From assembly GCA_973895155.1 (NCBI GenBank), contig OZ316899.1, forward strand, positions 1,054,001 through 1,118,000: a stretch of DNA of 64,000 nucleotides, in the 5' to 3' direction. Both the position numbers and the translations under genes were made by a program. Under the pieces are notes generated by a model. It ran no database searches and had not been told where the DNA came from. It saw only the letters and a list, made by a program, of their open reading frames with translations. This DNA is from Marsupella aquatica (Eukaryota; Marchantiophyta). Positions 19,531 to 30,892 of this stretch are shown here, piece after piece (the stretch's first letter is position 1; every line of letters starts with the position of its first letter).

Positions 19531-20964
19531 TATTACCCTTGTGGAGTTACTCGAACCAGAAGACATCCGACAGCAAGCTTGAGGAGTAGTCTAAGTGTTT
19601 TTAGTTAGTTTTAAGAGTAGTGCATCTTATCTGATTTTTATAAATGCGTTCTAGAGCTTTGGAAGCTGTCATACTTCTTCAGTATATAGTTTGTACCTAG
19701 GAAAGCCTGCTGGCAAAACCTTTGAGTTTTCTGACTTATAGTTAGGAAGTTAAAAATAGTTGAATTCATCAAGTCTTTAAGAATACCGCATTACAAGTTT
19801 ACTAGTTTAAGAGTTACTAGTTTACGATTACGAGTTTTGCTAAGTAAACTTCTTACGAGTTTACTAGTTTACTAGTTTACGAGTTCATACTTACCCATTT
19901 TTCCGGCTTTTCACTTATTGAATCGCCATTTTAACTTTTTGAAGGGTATGAAGAGGCATGTCTCTTTGACCCCGTGACCTCTCACTCGGTAGATTTTGAC
20001 TATAAGATAACTCTACCACTAGTGTAGATTATGGTTAAGTTGTGCATTTTTGCCTCTCCCTCTTGTTAAGTATTGATTCTGAACCTATGAGTTCTAAATC
20101 AGGCTTAATAACAGGAGAGACTTACCTCCTTCTTGTGTTTCTACACTTATCATAAACACAGGAAGTAAAATTGCATTTGTAAGAAATCTTTGGATCTTGT
20201 GATGACAGATTCCTCCTTGGTGACTCATTACAAATTCCTAAGTTCTTAAAGTTAACTCATTGAGTTTATGTCTTAATGAATTTGATGGATTTTCTTTCAT
20301 GATACTTAGTACCATCTAAATGTTGAAGTAGCTACCTTTTAGATCTTATCTGAGTACCACTTAGAAAGAAAGGATAAGACATGTTGACGGCATTTTAAAA
20401 GGTACTCTAGTAAGCATTTTAGATCTGAAAAGCAAACGTGGATTTGAATCCTTAAGTTTTTTCATTTTGACTTATGTCTAAGGAGAAACCTTGGTCTATT
20501 CCAGACTCCCTTAGCATACTTTAAGATATTTTTGGTGTATTTTGTTAATCGTTCCCTTTTCATTAATTTATGGTTACCCAATGCTGAGTTACCATTAAAA
20601 ACTACTCACCGCTGTGGAGCGATCTTCAAAATACCTTATTAAAGTAATCAAACTTGATTACTATGTGTGGAAAACATTTTTAGTTCTTTATTATTGTTTA
20701 AATCTATCAAACCAACCCCATCTTGTTCTTTACGGGAACGAATACCGAGTTTGAAGACCTTTAAGTATGTTTTTGGTTCTTCATAGCAAACTACATTGAT
20801 TACTATCAATCCTCAGGAGAGAGAACTCCTTGGTGAGGTTATGCCAAATCAACATCTTATTTGATCTTTTTAGTACCAATTTGCTTTTCATTCACTCTTA
20901 CACGGAATGAATTCAGGTCTTTAGAAGTTAAAGTGTTCTTTAACGGTCTGACCACTCTACCACA
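19531..20964 (+). repeat. Right part of the 5' LTR of element C
   Basis: Ends seven bases before a tRNA-Asp-like primer site, so it is the U5-side of an LTR. It begins with the tail of a frame (ITLVELLEPED...stop near 19583) that would continue from the left side of element A. It contains a TTACGAGTTTACTAG-type microrepeat at 19783-19880. A block near 20790-20850 recurs exactly in inverted form at 30893-30944, linking it to the damaged 3' end of the element. Its 5' part is separated by the insertion of A, and no clear partner boundary was found, so its full length is unknown. Confidence 0.55.
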
Positions 20965-20971
20965 TGCTTTT

Positions 20972-20989
20972 TGGCGCCGCTGCCGGGAA
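20972..20989 (+). other. Primer binding site of element C (tRNA-Asp-like)
   Basis: TGGCGCCGCTGCCGGGAA differs at two positions from the complement of the plant tRNA-Asp 3' end as I recall it (a site used by many plant gypsy elements). It follows a CACA LTR end by seven bases. Confidence 0.7.
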
Positions 20990-21599
20990 GTGACCTGAGA
21001 AGTGAAGGTACTTTGATAGATTTGAGTTGTGCAGAGGTTGAAGTAATCAAAGGAGACCATTTCTAGAGAGACCCCTCCTGAGTGGAAGGCCTTCAGAGCA
21101 AGCAGCCTCGAATCAATTCAAGTCAGTATTGGACGGAAGCGGTGCAATCAGCATAATGGAAGGAGTATATTTGAATGGATATGTTGATTCCGTAGAAGAA
21201 TCTGAGCATGAAAAACATTCATTAAACTCCAGAAGCAAACCATATACAATCTTCAATGCTTCTAGAGCCTTCCAAGTGGAGTATGTGCATGCATTGGAGA
21301 CCATGGATTTTGAAGAAGATCACTTTCCTTTGAAAGAACGGAAATGATTAATTGCAAAAATGAAGAGAATTCTAGCAAAGGGAAGCCGAGATTCAAAGAG
21401 GCACTCCAACAAGGAAGTATAGAGGAGTGGGAGTGAAATCCGGATTGTAGTGATATCCGGATTTTGAAGGAAGGATTGTGGTGATATCCAGATTTGGGAG
21501 GAAATCCGGACAGAAGGAATATTTCCGGAAGAGTCATCTCAAATTGGTAATAGTAAGTTGTTGATGATTGTCGAGACTTGTAGGCCAAGATGAGTAGGT

Positions 21600-23074
21600 A
21601 TGAGCGGAGTACCTTCAGGTGAAGCGGAGGAAACCGAGGAAGTTCCAAGTCAAGATCTTCACTCTTCCTCTCTACCACAAAGTGATTACGGGAGTCCACA
21701 GAACCCCCGTGTTGGTGCGGTATCTTCAGTTCTAGGATTGTGGACGAGCGGAGGAACACCAGACCAACCAACCAGGACTAGACCTGCATACATGAATCTG
21801 AGGTTTGGGCCTAAACTCGTCATGCCTTCTCTTAGGGGAAAAAGAAGGACTTTGGCGCAACCGAGTACAACTTCAGCACAAACTCTGGCAACGTCACCAA
21901 CACCACCACCACCAGGAGGACTTGCAATGGTGAGCCGGTTGAGAATTCAATACGATTACTTCAGAGGGAAGAAGTCTAACTTTGAAGCCTGGATGGAGAA
22001 TTTTGAGGCTGTGGCGATGTCCAACGGAGATGATGCACCGGATATAAAAGCTAAAATTTTTGGAGGTCTCATGAGAGGAGAAGCCAGAACATGGTACTCT
22101 AACCTGGAAAATACAGCTGATTGGGCTATGGTTAAACCAGAATTTCTGAAGGCCATCCGAGAAGATGGAGCCACTGCTCGGGCCTTTACCCGATTGAATT
22201 CCATAATGATGAAGAAGGCGGACTCCTTGAGTGGTTACCTCCAAAGGATTAACAGGCTAATCAAGAAAGTTACACCAGCTCCACTGGCTTACTTGATCAA
22301 GAAATGGTTTATCCAAGGCCTCTACCCTGGACTAAATAAGTTTGTGAGAAGGTCCAATCCTACCACGTTGACTGAGGCTTATGATGTAGCTCAATCTTAT
22401 ATAGATGCCAATCTCTCCCAAAGGTCCCAGCTGGCAAAGGAGATAGAAGAAGAAGAAAGGAAAAAGAAAAAGAAGTCTAAGAAAAAGAAACAAGCCAATT
22501 CTTCCTCTTCTGAAGATGATACATCTAGTGAGAGTAAGGACAGTGGAGATGATACAGACAGCACTGATGAGGAGGAGGTGAAATCCAAGAAAGTGTCCAT
22601 TGTAAAACATGCAAAAATGGCAAAAAGTGAAGGCAAAATGGTAGACATCATGGAGGGTCTTGCCAAACAGATGAAGGGATTGGCAGTAAACCTTGCGATG
22701 AATAACCCACCATGGAGGCCCTTACAACAACAGAGGTACAATGTGTGGTGCGCGGTTTGTAAGAAAATGGGCCATTACCCTAATGAATGCCCTAGCTCAA
22801 AGCAAGTGAATTACATTGCAAGTGAAGATTATGAGGGTGAGATGGACTGTGATCCGGAGTTCCAGAGGTATGAAGATTCAGTGTACCAAGTTCAACCTCA
22901 GGGCCTTGTACAATACTTCCCTAGACCACCAGTAAGAGCTCAAGGAGGACCTAATAGACCTGTCTATAAGCCACCTATGGCGCCACCAGGAGGATACCCA
23001 CCACGAGGAACTTTGCCAAGAGGTGTATGTTGGAATTGTGGAGATCAGTCCCATTTTCACCAAATGTCCGTGGC
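21600..23074 (+). pseudogene. gag: Element C gag, N-terminal part
   Basis: The frame runs 494 codons from the ATG at 21600 and reads into the inserted LTR. A proline-rich N-terminus is followed by a Retrotrans_gag-type domain (about residues 118-225: FRGKKSNFEAWMENF, RGEARTWYSNL). A lysine/serine/aspartate-rich stretch lies around 280-340, the first CCHC knuckle near residue 383 (CAVCKKMGHYPNEC), and a second knuckle begins at about 479 (CWNCGDQSH). The last part of the second knuckle appears to be shifted by one missing T next to a T-run near 23055. It is then cut at 23079 by the solo LTR. It is homologous to element A/B gag but has no detectable nucleotide identity over long stretches. Confidence 0.8.
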
Positions 23075-23079
23075 CAAAG
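23075..23079. repeat. Target site duplication of solo LTR E (left)
   Basis: CAAAG, repeated at 26796-26800, directly flanking TGTGAC...GCGACA. It shows that the 3.7 kb between them arrived as one LTR-bounded unit. Confidence 0.85.
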
Positions 23080-26000
23080 TGTGACACGGGTAACGTGTCA
23101 CTTAACCAAACCCAGGTCGTAGATTAGGTCTTATACGGTCATTAGGACCATAGCCGTAGCGTAGAATAGCACGTATAGCCGTCTGTTGCCATTATGAATA
23201 GATTAGGAGTAGGTTAAGTTGACAGAATGATTACGAATTTAGGAGGAGGATTATTACGCGCGACCAAGGTACAGTGGCGGCGACGGAGTAAAAATCCGTT
23301 AGGAGCATCACGCTTGGACCGAGGCGCCGACTTCAGCTCATTACTAACGACCAAAATGGCCTGGCCTTCTCACGCTCGGGCTCACCCTGGCACCTCCATA
23401 AGAGAGGAGCCAATGGCACTGCGGGCCATTTGCTCATTTCTACCTTTCGGAATTTGTGGACGCTGCCATTCACTCACCTTTTTGCTCGAATCAAGCTGAC
23501 CTTTACAAGGAGATTATCGAGAGATAAGAGCGGGTTGTGGCGAGATTTAGTTAGGACAAGGAAGGCCTCCACCAGTAAGCAGACCAAACAGCGGGAACGC
23601 GGACTCGACAAACTAGACTACAAAGGTTAGTATGACCCTTACAGCCTTGGGATTTTGGACCTTGTTTGGCGACGTAGGTGCTAAGTTCTCCAAGACTTAC
23701 TAGTACTCTTGTCCCGAGAAAGCCGCTTATGAACGAAGATACGCAAAGCTGGTGGCCAAGGTAGCACAGGTTAATTGCGAGAAGACAGCCATCACCAGAG
23801 ATTCCAGCTACAACGAGCTGCGAGACTACATCACCGAGCTATATCTCAACGAGGAAGGGCTTAGATCGGTAGCAAAGGCGATTCTTGAAGTCCCCGCAAA
23901 GTTCTTTAGGCTAAAGGGCAGCCAGCGGCTTACTCAAGCGGAGTTTGACAAGATCCCGGGGTACCTAGACCAGCAGATCGCAGCCGAAAGGCGCCAAGAA
24001 GACATCAGCAGACAACGGGAAGCGGCGCGTAACCTTACGTTCCTCGGGGAAATGTCCAACGCCTTCAACTGGGATATGGCAACACCAACACCACCAGCGC
24101 CTCAGCCGATGACCACCGGCGTACCACCGAACCAGTCCCAAGTCCGCCCCGTGAACAATACCGAGTGTTCTTTGGGTTTCGAGCGAGTTAGTCCGCATCT
24201 CGAGCAGCGTTCTTGTAAGCAGGCAAGAACGACGCCGGCACCCAAATCGACAACACGAACCAACGCCGCTCCTGCACCTGCCCCAACAAACCCCCCGGCC
24301 AACCAGACCCGACGGCCCCCGGATAATCCCAAGTCTAACTTATTACAGGTAATCCGCGTTCCCGAGGTAGTCTGGATCGCGATCAAGAAACTCAACCACA
24401 CGGAATATCTCAAGGAGCATCAGTTAGAGCAGTTCGCTCACTTGCTATGGAGACCGTGCTTGGCCGGGCCAAAGGAGATTTGTGAGTTCATCTCCAATTT
24501 CGACACCGACGCATCGACCACTAAGGTTTCAGGGCAGACCTTATCACTCACGGAGCATCGGTTGGCACAGATCTTCTGCATGCCAAGCGGACCGGTGCCG
24601 GTTGAACTCCGAATTTGGGATGAGGAGTATACACCTCGACACTTCAAACCCGAAGGTAAGACAAACAACGGATACAAGCAGGGGTCATGCACCAACTTAA
24701 TCTGCATGGAGCGGCTTAACTTCATACGGACTACCCTACACATGATTGAGCCACGATCCAAGATTTCCCTCTGCACGATCGTGCAGGTGGAACAGTACAA
24801 ACGGCGGAACTGGGCCCAATTCTTTTACCGAAGGTTCTCGGGAGAGCTTAAGCGGGCTCAGGGAGGTATGGCTATTGGGGGGAAGACTTACTTGGGAAGT
24901 CATATCGCCATCATCCTCGCCTGGTACAAAGCACGGCGGGAGGCCAGGGGAAAGAATATGGCCACCTCAGCCCCGACTAATGTCACCCCCGCCCCAGAAG
25001 AGGCAACCCCAAGTGGGCGGACTACCGTCCCTTGGGCAAACCCCAAGCCGGAGGCCCCGACTAATACTCCGTCACCTCCTCCTGTCAAAATTCCGCCGCC
25101 CCCTTCCGTCGAGCCTCCGCTACCCGCAGTACCACCACCCCCAATTCCTCCACCACCTGAAGAAACCTTCCCCTCCCCAGCGCAGACTACGGAGGAGATC
25201 ATTGCCCCGCCCGAGGAACCACCGGTACCCGAGAGGATGGAGGACTACCAAATAGCCCCGGAGACCATGGCCTACGACCTGGTCCAGAAGTTTAGCCAGA
25301 CTATGTTTGGGGAGCTGGCGATGTACATCGAACAACAAGTCTCGACGTACTTTCAACCAGCCTTCTTCATGTTAGAGCACCAACCACGGATCGTCGGCCG
25401 CTTGGAAGAAGAACTCATGGCGAAGGGGAATGAGATCGGGCGACTCCAAATGCTGGTGGAACACCTCGAGGAGGAGGCCACTACCCGCCGCGAGGAGTTA
25501 GCCCGCACCGTCGAACAGCGAGACGGACTAACCCAGGAGTTGAGTGGGGCACAAGCAGATCTCAAGAAGCTGGACGACACCGTGCTTCAGTTGCGCTCAG
25601 AATCCTCAGCTCGGGTTACTAGCCTAACCAACCTCAACAACCAATTCCTGCAGGCAGCTCAGCAGGTGGCTAGTCTCTCCGCTGAACGGGATAAATTGCT
25701 GGCGCAGGACCAGACCCATCGCGACTCCATTAACCAGCTCAATCGGGAGGTAGCTCGGCTCCAGACAGAGGCCGATGAAGCCACAAACGAGGCGGAGGAG
25801 GCGGTGCGGGACAACAAGGCCTTGCAGGACCGCATTACCCTGCTCGTCCTCCAGCAGGGAAAATCTGGGCCCACCTCTGATCAAGGCGGCTCGAGGTCTT
25901 GCCTTGACAGGGGGACAAACCCTAGTCCGACCACAGCACGCACGTAAGGGGTGGTTAGCGAAGGGTGGAAGCAGGCGCCGCGCAAGGCAGTGAGTCAACA

Positions 26001-26795
26001 ACATCTTGTGGTTAGGTGTAACGACAAAATAGCTGTCATTAGGCGCCAATTAGCGGCAGTAGGAAGAATTAGGACCGAAACAGTCAGGATCAGCCAACGT
26101 AGGATGGAGTCCATCAACGGACTAGATTTTGTCAGTAGGCTTAGCTGTTGCCATTCCGGTCAGCACCCTTGTCGTCGACGGTCAACCAGTCAGGGCGGCG
26201 CAGCCAGTTAGTCAGTAGAAGAAAAGGCGAGACACGGGGAGTCCCGGCCTGAGCAAGGTCAAAGCGCACCAAGGAGTGAGAGCCAGAGTCAAGCTTGCTG
26301 GGCAAGTGCGAGGCGGGGCCTCGTAGAGACTGGGCATCGACTGCCGTTGGGCCTGCTGACCCCCCTTAGAAGTCGAGTCAACCATGTAAACTGATGCTTC
26401 GCTGAGTAAATGTAGTCTTTTCCCTCTAATGTTCCGCGAGTAACTGGTGTTGTGTGTATGCGTTGTCTGGGCAAAGGCGCCATTTCAAAGGACGTACAGG
26501 GTGCGGACTAATGGTAGAGATTGCCACCCATTGCATGTCATAAGGTTCTGTCGCGTTGATGGCTTGAAAGCCCCAAGCCGGGAGTTAGTCCGAGTCACTA
26601 ACTATGGGATATTCCAACGGTGGAAAACAAATATACCTATGACTAGTACGAGTTGCGTAAGTGTTATACCAGTAAGTATATTGTCTTAGCCCAACTAGGG
26701 GCTAATCGAGGCCGCTACACACCTCCTTGCCCGAACCCTCACCCCTACTGGTCAAGGTCGCGCCATGGAGCTAACCAGGATTTAAGGCTGCGACA
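23080..26795 (+). mobile_element. Solo LTR of a diverged giant-LTR family (family E, 3716 bp)
   Basis: Starts TGTGACAC and ends GCGACA, with CAAAG duplicated on both sides. There is no gag-pol, primer site or second LTR, so it is a solo LTR left by recombination between the two LTRs of a full element. It carries a reading frame homologous to the LTR protein of elements A and B. Upstream of that frame, CATAAGAGAGGAGCC (about 23397) aligns with the TATA region of A/B (TATAAAAGGGGAGCC). It interrupts the second zinc knuckle region of element C gag. Confidence 0.85.
23632..25947 (+). pseudogene. LTR-encoded coiled-coil protein of family E, one stop
   Basis: From an ATG at 23632 the frame has one early TAG (23701-23703) and is then open for 748 codons to 25947. 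Similarity to the 878-residue protein begins before the stop (GFWTLFG, then YERRYAKL) and resumes after it. It is strongest in the central domain: LSLTEHRLAQIFCMPSG, MIEPRSKISLCTIVQVEQY and GGKTYLGSHIAIILAWY align one for one with the A/B motifs. A proline-rich linker (about 24960-25190), a helical block (VQKFSQTMFGELAMYIE) and a long coiled coil (about 25380-25850) follow, the same domain order as in A. Only scattered residues match outside the motifs, so the protein has been kept over long divergence. Confidence 0.8.
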
Positions 26796-26800
26796 CAAAG
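26796..26800. repeat. Target site duplication of solo LTR E (right)
   Basis: CAAAG, identical to 23075-23079. Confidence 0.85.
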
Positions 26801-27652
26801 AGACCGGAAGGGATGACCCCTTTGTGTGGAAACTGCGGTAAGGAAGGTCACTTACCTATGGAATGTCCTGTGCCACCAAAACCAAAGATGTTGGTCAGGT
26901 ATGTACAAGAGCCAGTCAAAGAAACACAAAAACCGGAATCTAATGTTCGGCTTGTGTGCTATGAGGAAGAAAGGTGGCTTCCGGAAGGGCAGGTGGACCA
27001 TGTCCGGATTGTGGAGGTCACCTCTCCAACTCATCGAGACCCAAGGAAGGAGTCTACCCCCCAAGTTGACATCATGAAGAAAAAGGAACAAATAAGGGAA
27101 AAATCTCTCCCAAATTCAGGTCTAAAGCTGCATCCGAAAATTGGAATTGCTGACCTCAAATTTCCGGATATGAATGAAGGTGGATCGGAAGGCCTGGTAT
27201 TTGACATTGAGGTGCCTCATTTGATCAAGGACGAGGAACTTGGCCAACCCAACAAAAGAGTTAGGGAGAGAGACAGAGTACTGAATGTGTTTGCAGTGAC
27301 TCGATCTAAGGAGAAAAAGTTGGCTAAACCCCTGGACAAGGAACTGAAGAAGGTCAGATAGCCTACCACTGCGGAAAGAGAAGAGGTGGACCACAAGAAT
27401 GATGGAGCATATGACCGTAATGATCTCAAATATTTCTTGCTAGACATTTCTGCAGAAGTCAAGGAGATTTTGGCTTGGGAACTACAAGTGAAACCGGAAA
27501 TCAAGAAGTCACTTACTCCTGCGATAACTTCAGTTGAGGAAGGGAAATTGAAATTGGGGAAATCCCAACCATATGACATTGTAGCGGATATTGACAATGT
27601 CAAAGCCAACATCACTATAGGAGAATTGATAAGAATTAACCCTCAATTTTGA
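26801..27652 (+). pseudogene. gag: Element C gag, C-terminal part
   Basis: Resumes gag after the solo LTR with a further CCHC knuckle (CGNCGKEGHLPMEC, near 26824-26865). A long charged region up to protease follows. A TAG at 27358-27360 and a TGA at 27650-27652 interrupt it. The second stop falls where element B has Arg in the NPQYRRQLRELL segment, so it is a CGA-to-TGA change. It corresponds to the region between the last knuckle and protease in B. It is non-functional. Confidence 0.7.
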
Positions 27653-28102
27653 AGGGAGATCAGATTAGTGGGTGGCAGAAGAAGGAGAAAAGCCAAATTG
27701 CCAACTGTAGATGTGCATAATTGCTTCCACCTTGAGGCTTCGGATAGAGGACAACCTATATTGACAATTCAAATTGCTGGGTGTTCTATTCCGGGAGTCC
27801 CTGTTGATGGAGGATCGGGTGTCAATCTCATGACAAAATCTATTGCATACAGTTTGGGATTTGAAAAATTTGAGCCAACTGATCGTTTCCTGAGAATGGC
27901 GGACCAAACCTGGGTTGCTCCCGTTGGCATTTTACAGAATGTGGATACAATAATTGGAGGAATTACATTTCCTTTGGTGTATGTAATTATTCGACCCTCT
28001 TCTCCTTCCAATTTTCCAATCCTGTTAGGGCGGCCTTGGCTGTATGGTGCCGGGGTGAAAGTTAATTGGACTATGAAGGAATTGACTTTTGGTACTCCTT
28101 GA
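27653..28102 (+). pseudogene. pro: Element C retropepsin-like protease
   Basis: A block of basic residues (GGRRRRKAK) leads into a retropepsin fold with PVDGGSGVNLM as active-site motif (about 27800-27835) and the flap and C-terminal motif ILLGRPWLYGAGV near 28020-28055, as in element B. A TGA ends it (28100-28102) exactly where B continues into VRVSW. The spacer to RT (28103-28456) has further stops and many CCGGA words. Confidence 0.75.
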
Positions 28103-28456
28103 GTGACAGTAAGCTGGGACGTAGATCCTCACCAAGGCGAGACAGAGATGGACGAGGGCTATACTTCAAATTCCACAGTCACATCAATAGAGTTTGATTT
28201 AGGCGGAAACAAGACGAAGAGACTGAAAGAAGATGACGTTCAATTCCTTGACATTTTTTAATTTGATGCCCCGGAAATTCCGGAAATAACGGCCATCACT
28301 ACAAATCCGTAAATATCATCAGATCCGGATCAGGCACACTTCATCCGAAAAGATCTGGTTTTACACTCCGATCCAGAAAAAGATTCTAGATCCGGCTTAC
28401 AACCTGCATGACGCGAGGACCCTTCCTACCTAAGCGCTGGAGTCAAATCTAGGATC

Positions 28457-30290
28457 TTGGATGGGGAGGGAGTCAAAATTGACCAAGAAGGTGTCAGCGC
28501 AAATTTCTTACCAGAAGAAGCAAAAGGATTGACCATTGAGCCGATGGGTTTTACTAAAGGGATAGTAGATCCACGAGCTTGTCAAAAGGCAGAGATTGAA
28601 CCTGGAAATTTTTTGAATATTAGCAATCATATTCAGGGGGACCTGCGAACTAAGTATGTGGAATTGTTGAAACAATATAGGGATGTTTTTGCCTGGAGCC
28701 ATATCGATATCAAAGGCATACCCTCTTACCTCGGACAACACCGGATAGACTTGGTTGACGGAGCAGTTCCAATAAGGCAAAGGCAATATCGCCTTAATCC
28801 AAAATACTCCATAATGGTGAAGGATGAGATTGATAAGCTAACTCAAGGCGGATTCATTTTTCCAGTCCTAAGCAGTGAGTGGGTTTCTCCCATAGTTATT
28901 GTGCCCAAGAAACCAGGTCCGGATGGAAAAGTTAAAATACGGGTTTGTCAAGATTTCTGGAAGTTGAATGCATCCACTAGGAAGGACCATTACTCCTTAC
29001 CTTTCATTGACATTGTTTTAGATACGGTTGCAGGACATGATCTTTTCAGTTTCCTCGATGGTTACTCTGGGTATAACCAAATTTCAGTCAGGGAGGAGGA
29101 CCGCAACAAGACCACGTTCACCACGAACTGGGGCACATATGCTTTTTCAGTAATGCCATTTGGACTCTGCAACGCCCCAGGAACTTTTCAGAGGATCATG
29201 ATGATAATTTTTCAAGAATATCTTCATCGATTTTTGGAAATTTTTATTGACGACTTCTGTGTTTTTAGTACAGAAGAGGAGCATCTGGAAAAGCTGAGGT
29301 TAACTTTCCAGAAATGCCGAGAAGCTCGCCTTTGTTTACATCCAGAAAAATGTTTCATGGGGATGCAAAAAGGAGTGTTGTTGGGACACGTGATCTCTTG
29401 AAAGGGGATCGAAGTGGATTCTGAAAAAGTGAAGATTATTCAAAATCTTCAACCCCCTGCTAATCTAAGGGAGTTGAGAGCATTTTTAGGTCATGTGGGA
29501 TACTATCGAAGATTTATTCGTAAATATGCTGAGATTGCAATGCCTCTGACTCAGTTGTTGAAGAAGGATGTTGAATATACCTGGACTAACGCTCGGCAAA
29601 TAGCTTTCTGGAATTTGAAAGATAAGTTGGTGTCTGCCCCTGTGATGATACCACCTGATTGGGATAAACCTTTCCATGTGTACATTGACGCATCCGCATT
29701 TTGTGTTGGGGCAGTCCTTAGTCAGAAGGATGAAGCTGGTAAGGACCATCCTATCTTCTATGCTAGTAGACAAATGAACCCTGCTGAGAAGAACTATACT
29801 GTCACGGAAAGGGAAGCCTTGGCGGTGGTGTTTGCGCGTAAGAAGTTCAGACATTACTTGTTGGGCTATCCTACGGTATTTCATACTGATCATTCTTCGC
29901 TAAAATATTTAGTCAATCAAACTGATCTTTCCGGAAGAATTGCTAGATGGGTTCTTTTACTACAAGAATTTGACTTTACTGTGGAAGTTCAACCCGGAAA
30001 ACATCATGAGAATGCTGATTTCCTCTCGAGGATAGACGGTGAGGCGAACAAATCTCCATTGAATAATAGATTTCCGGATGAAGATATTTTCTGTGTTCAT
30101 GAGGAGGATTCTTGGTATGCTGATATCATCAAACTTCTGACTTTGGGTGTTTTACCAGAAAATCTGAACAAGGAGCAACAAGCAGTTTTCATCCATAAGG
30201 TTGGACCTTATACTTTATGCGGAGGTGTGTTGTACAAGCAGACTCCAGATCAAGAGTTAAAGAGATGTCTTGAGAAGAAGGAGATTAAGA
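28457..30290 (+). pseudogene. pol: Element C RT-RNase H, integrase deleted
   Basis: RT motifs are complete: WVSPIVIVPKK, QDFWKLN (Trp where B has Arg, a C-to-T change), FLDGYSGYNQI, PFGLCNAPGTFQ and FIDDF (near 29246). A TGA at 29399-29401 follows GHVIS. RNase H motifs (HVYIDASAFCVG, FHTDHSSLKYL) come next. Pol breaks off at about 30290, just after the EKKEIKTMIL segment that precedes the integrase zinc module, and the next bases are C-type LTR ORF sequence. The integrase has been deleted by a recombination that joined pol to the 3' LTR. Confidence 0.82.
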
Positions 30291-30892
30291 CTATGATTCT
30301 GTTGAAGTTCCGGAACCTGTCCAAAGACCGGAAAGTAGAGGAAGTCTTTCGGGTGTGACGCCCAGTTCGAAGTGGACGGCATCAGCAAAGTTGGAGCATG
30401 TCCGGATTTTCTTGGAGAGTGCGGCCGGAAAGACAAAACAACTTGAGGACCTTGTTGGGACGGTTGCTAAGATGCTCAACTGCAGCCCGGTTGTCATCGT
30501 TTCCACTCTGGACATGGTGATCAAGAGTCAGGCTAAGAAGCGGATCTGGGACTTGGAGGATCAGGCCTTCAAGGACAGACAAAAGATTGACTCTTTGGTG
30601 GACCAGTTGGATGCTGCACAGAAGAAGTTGGAGGAACACCTGAAGATCCGGAAACTACAAAATTTTGCAGTTACCGAAAGCACTTCATGTACCAGTCCTG
30701 AGCTTGTTGGAAGCTAACCTGATAGATAAGTATTTAGCGACAGCCAACCCAGGCACCCTTGTTAAGGTTATTGAGTGCAATAACCGCTTTGCCAAGAAGA
30801 TTTCCGGAACGTTTGAGCAGATGGAGAAAGTGATTTTGGATGCGAAGTCCATGTTGACTCCTCCCAGAATCCGGATTCCGGAATCTGGAATG
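30291..30892 (+). pseudogene. Fragment of the C-type LTR protein (direct)
   Basis: Collinear with 1556-2120: a PSSKWTASA segment, a coiled coil (LEHVRIFLESAAGKTKQLEDL, ending KKLEEHLKIRKLQ) and the LEANLIDKYLATANPG block in a different frame. Here the GGGA and 16-nt segments missing from the 642-2357 copy are present, so the coiled coil is open through 30717. The beginning of the protein is absent because of the junction with pol. Confidence 0.65.

Noticed and set aside
19783-19880. CRISPR-like array
   Set aside because: The words are irregular, without unique spacers of constant length, and lie in an LTR of a eukaryotic element.
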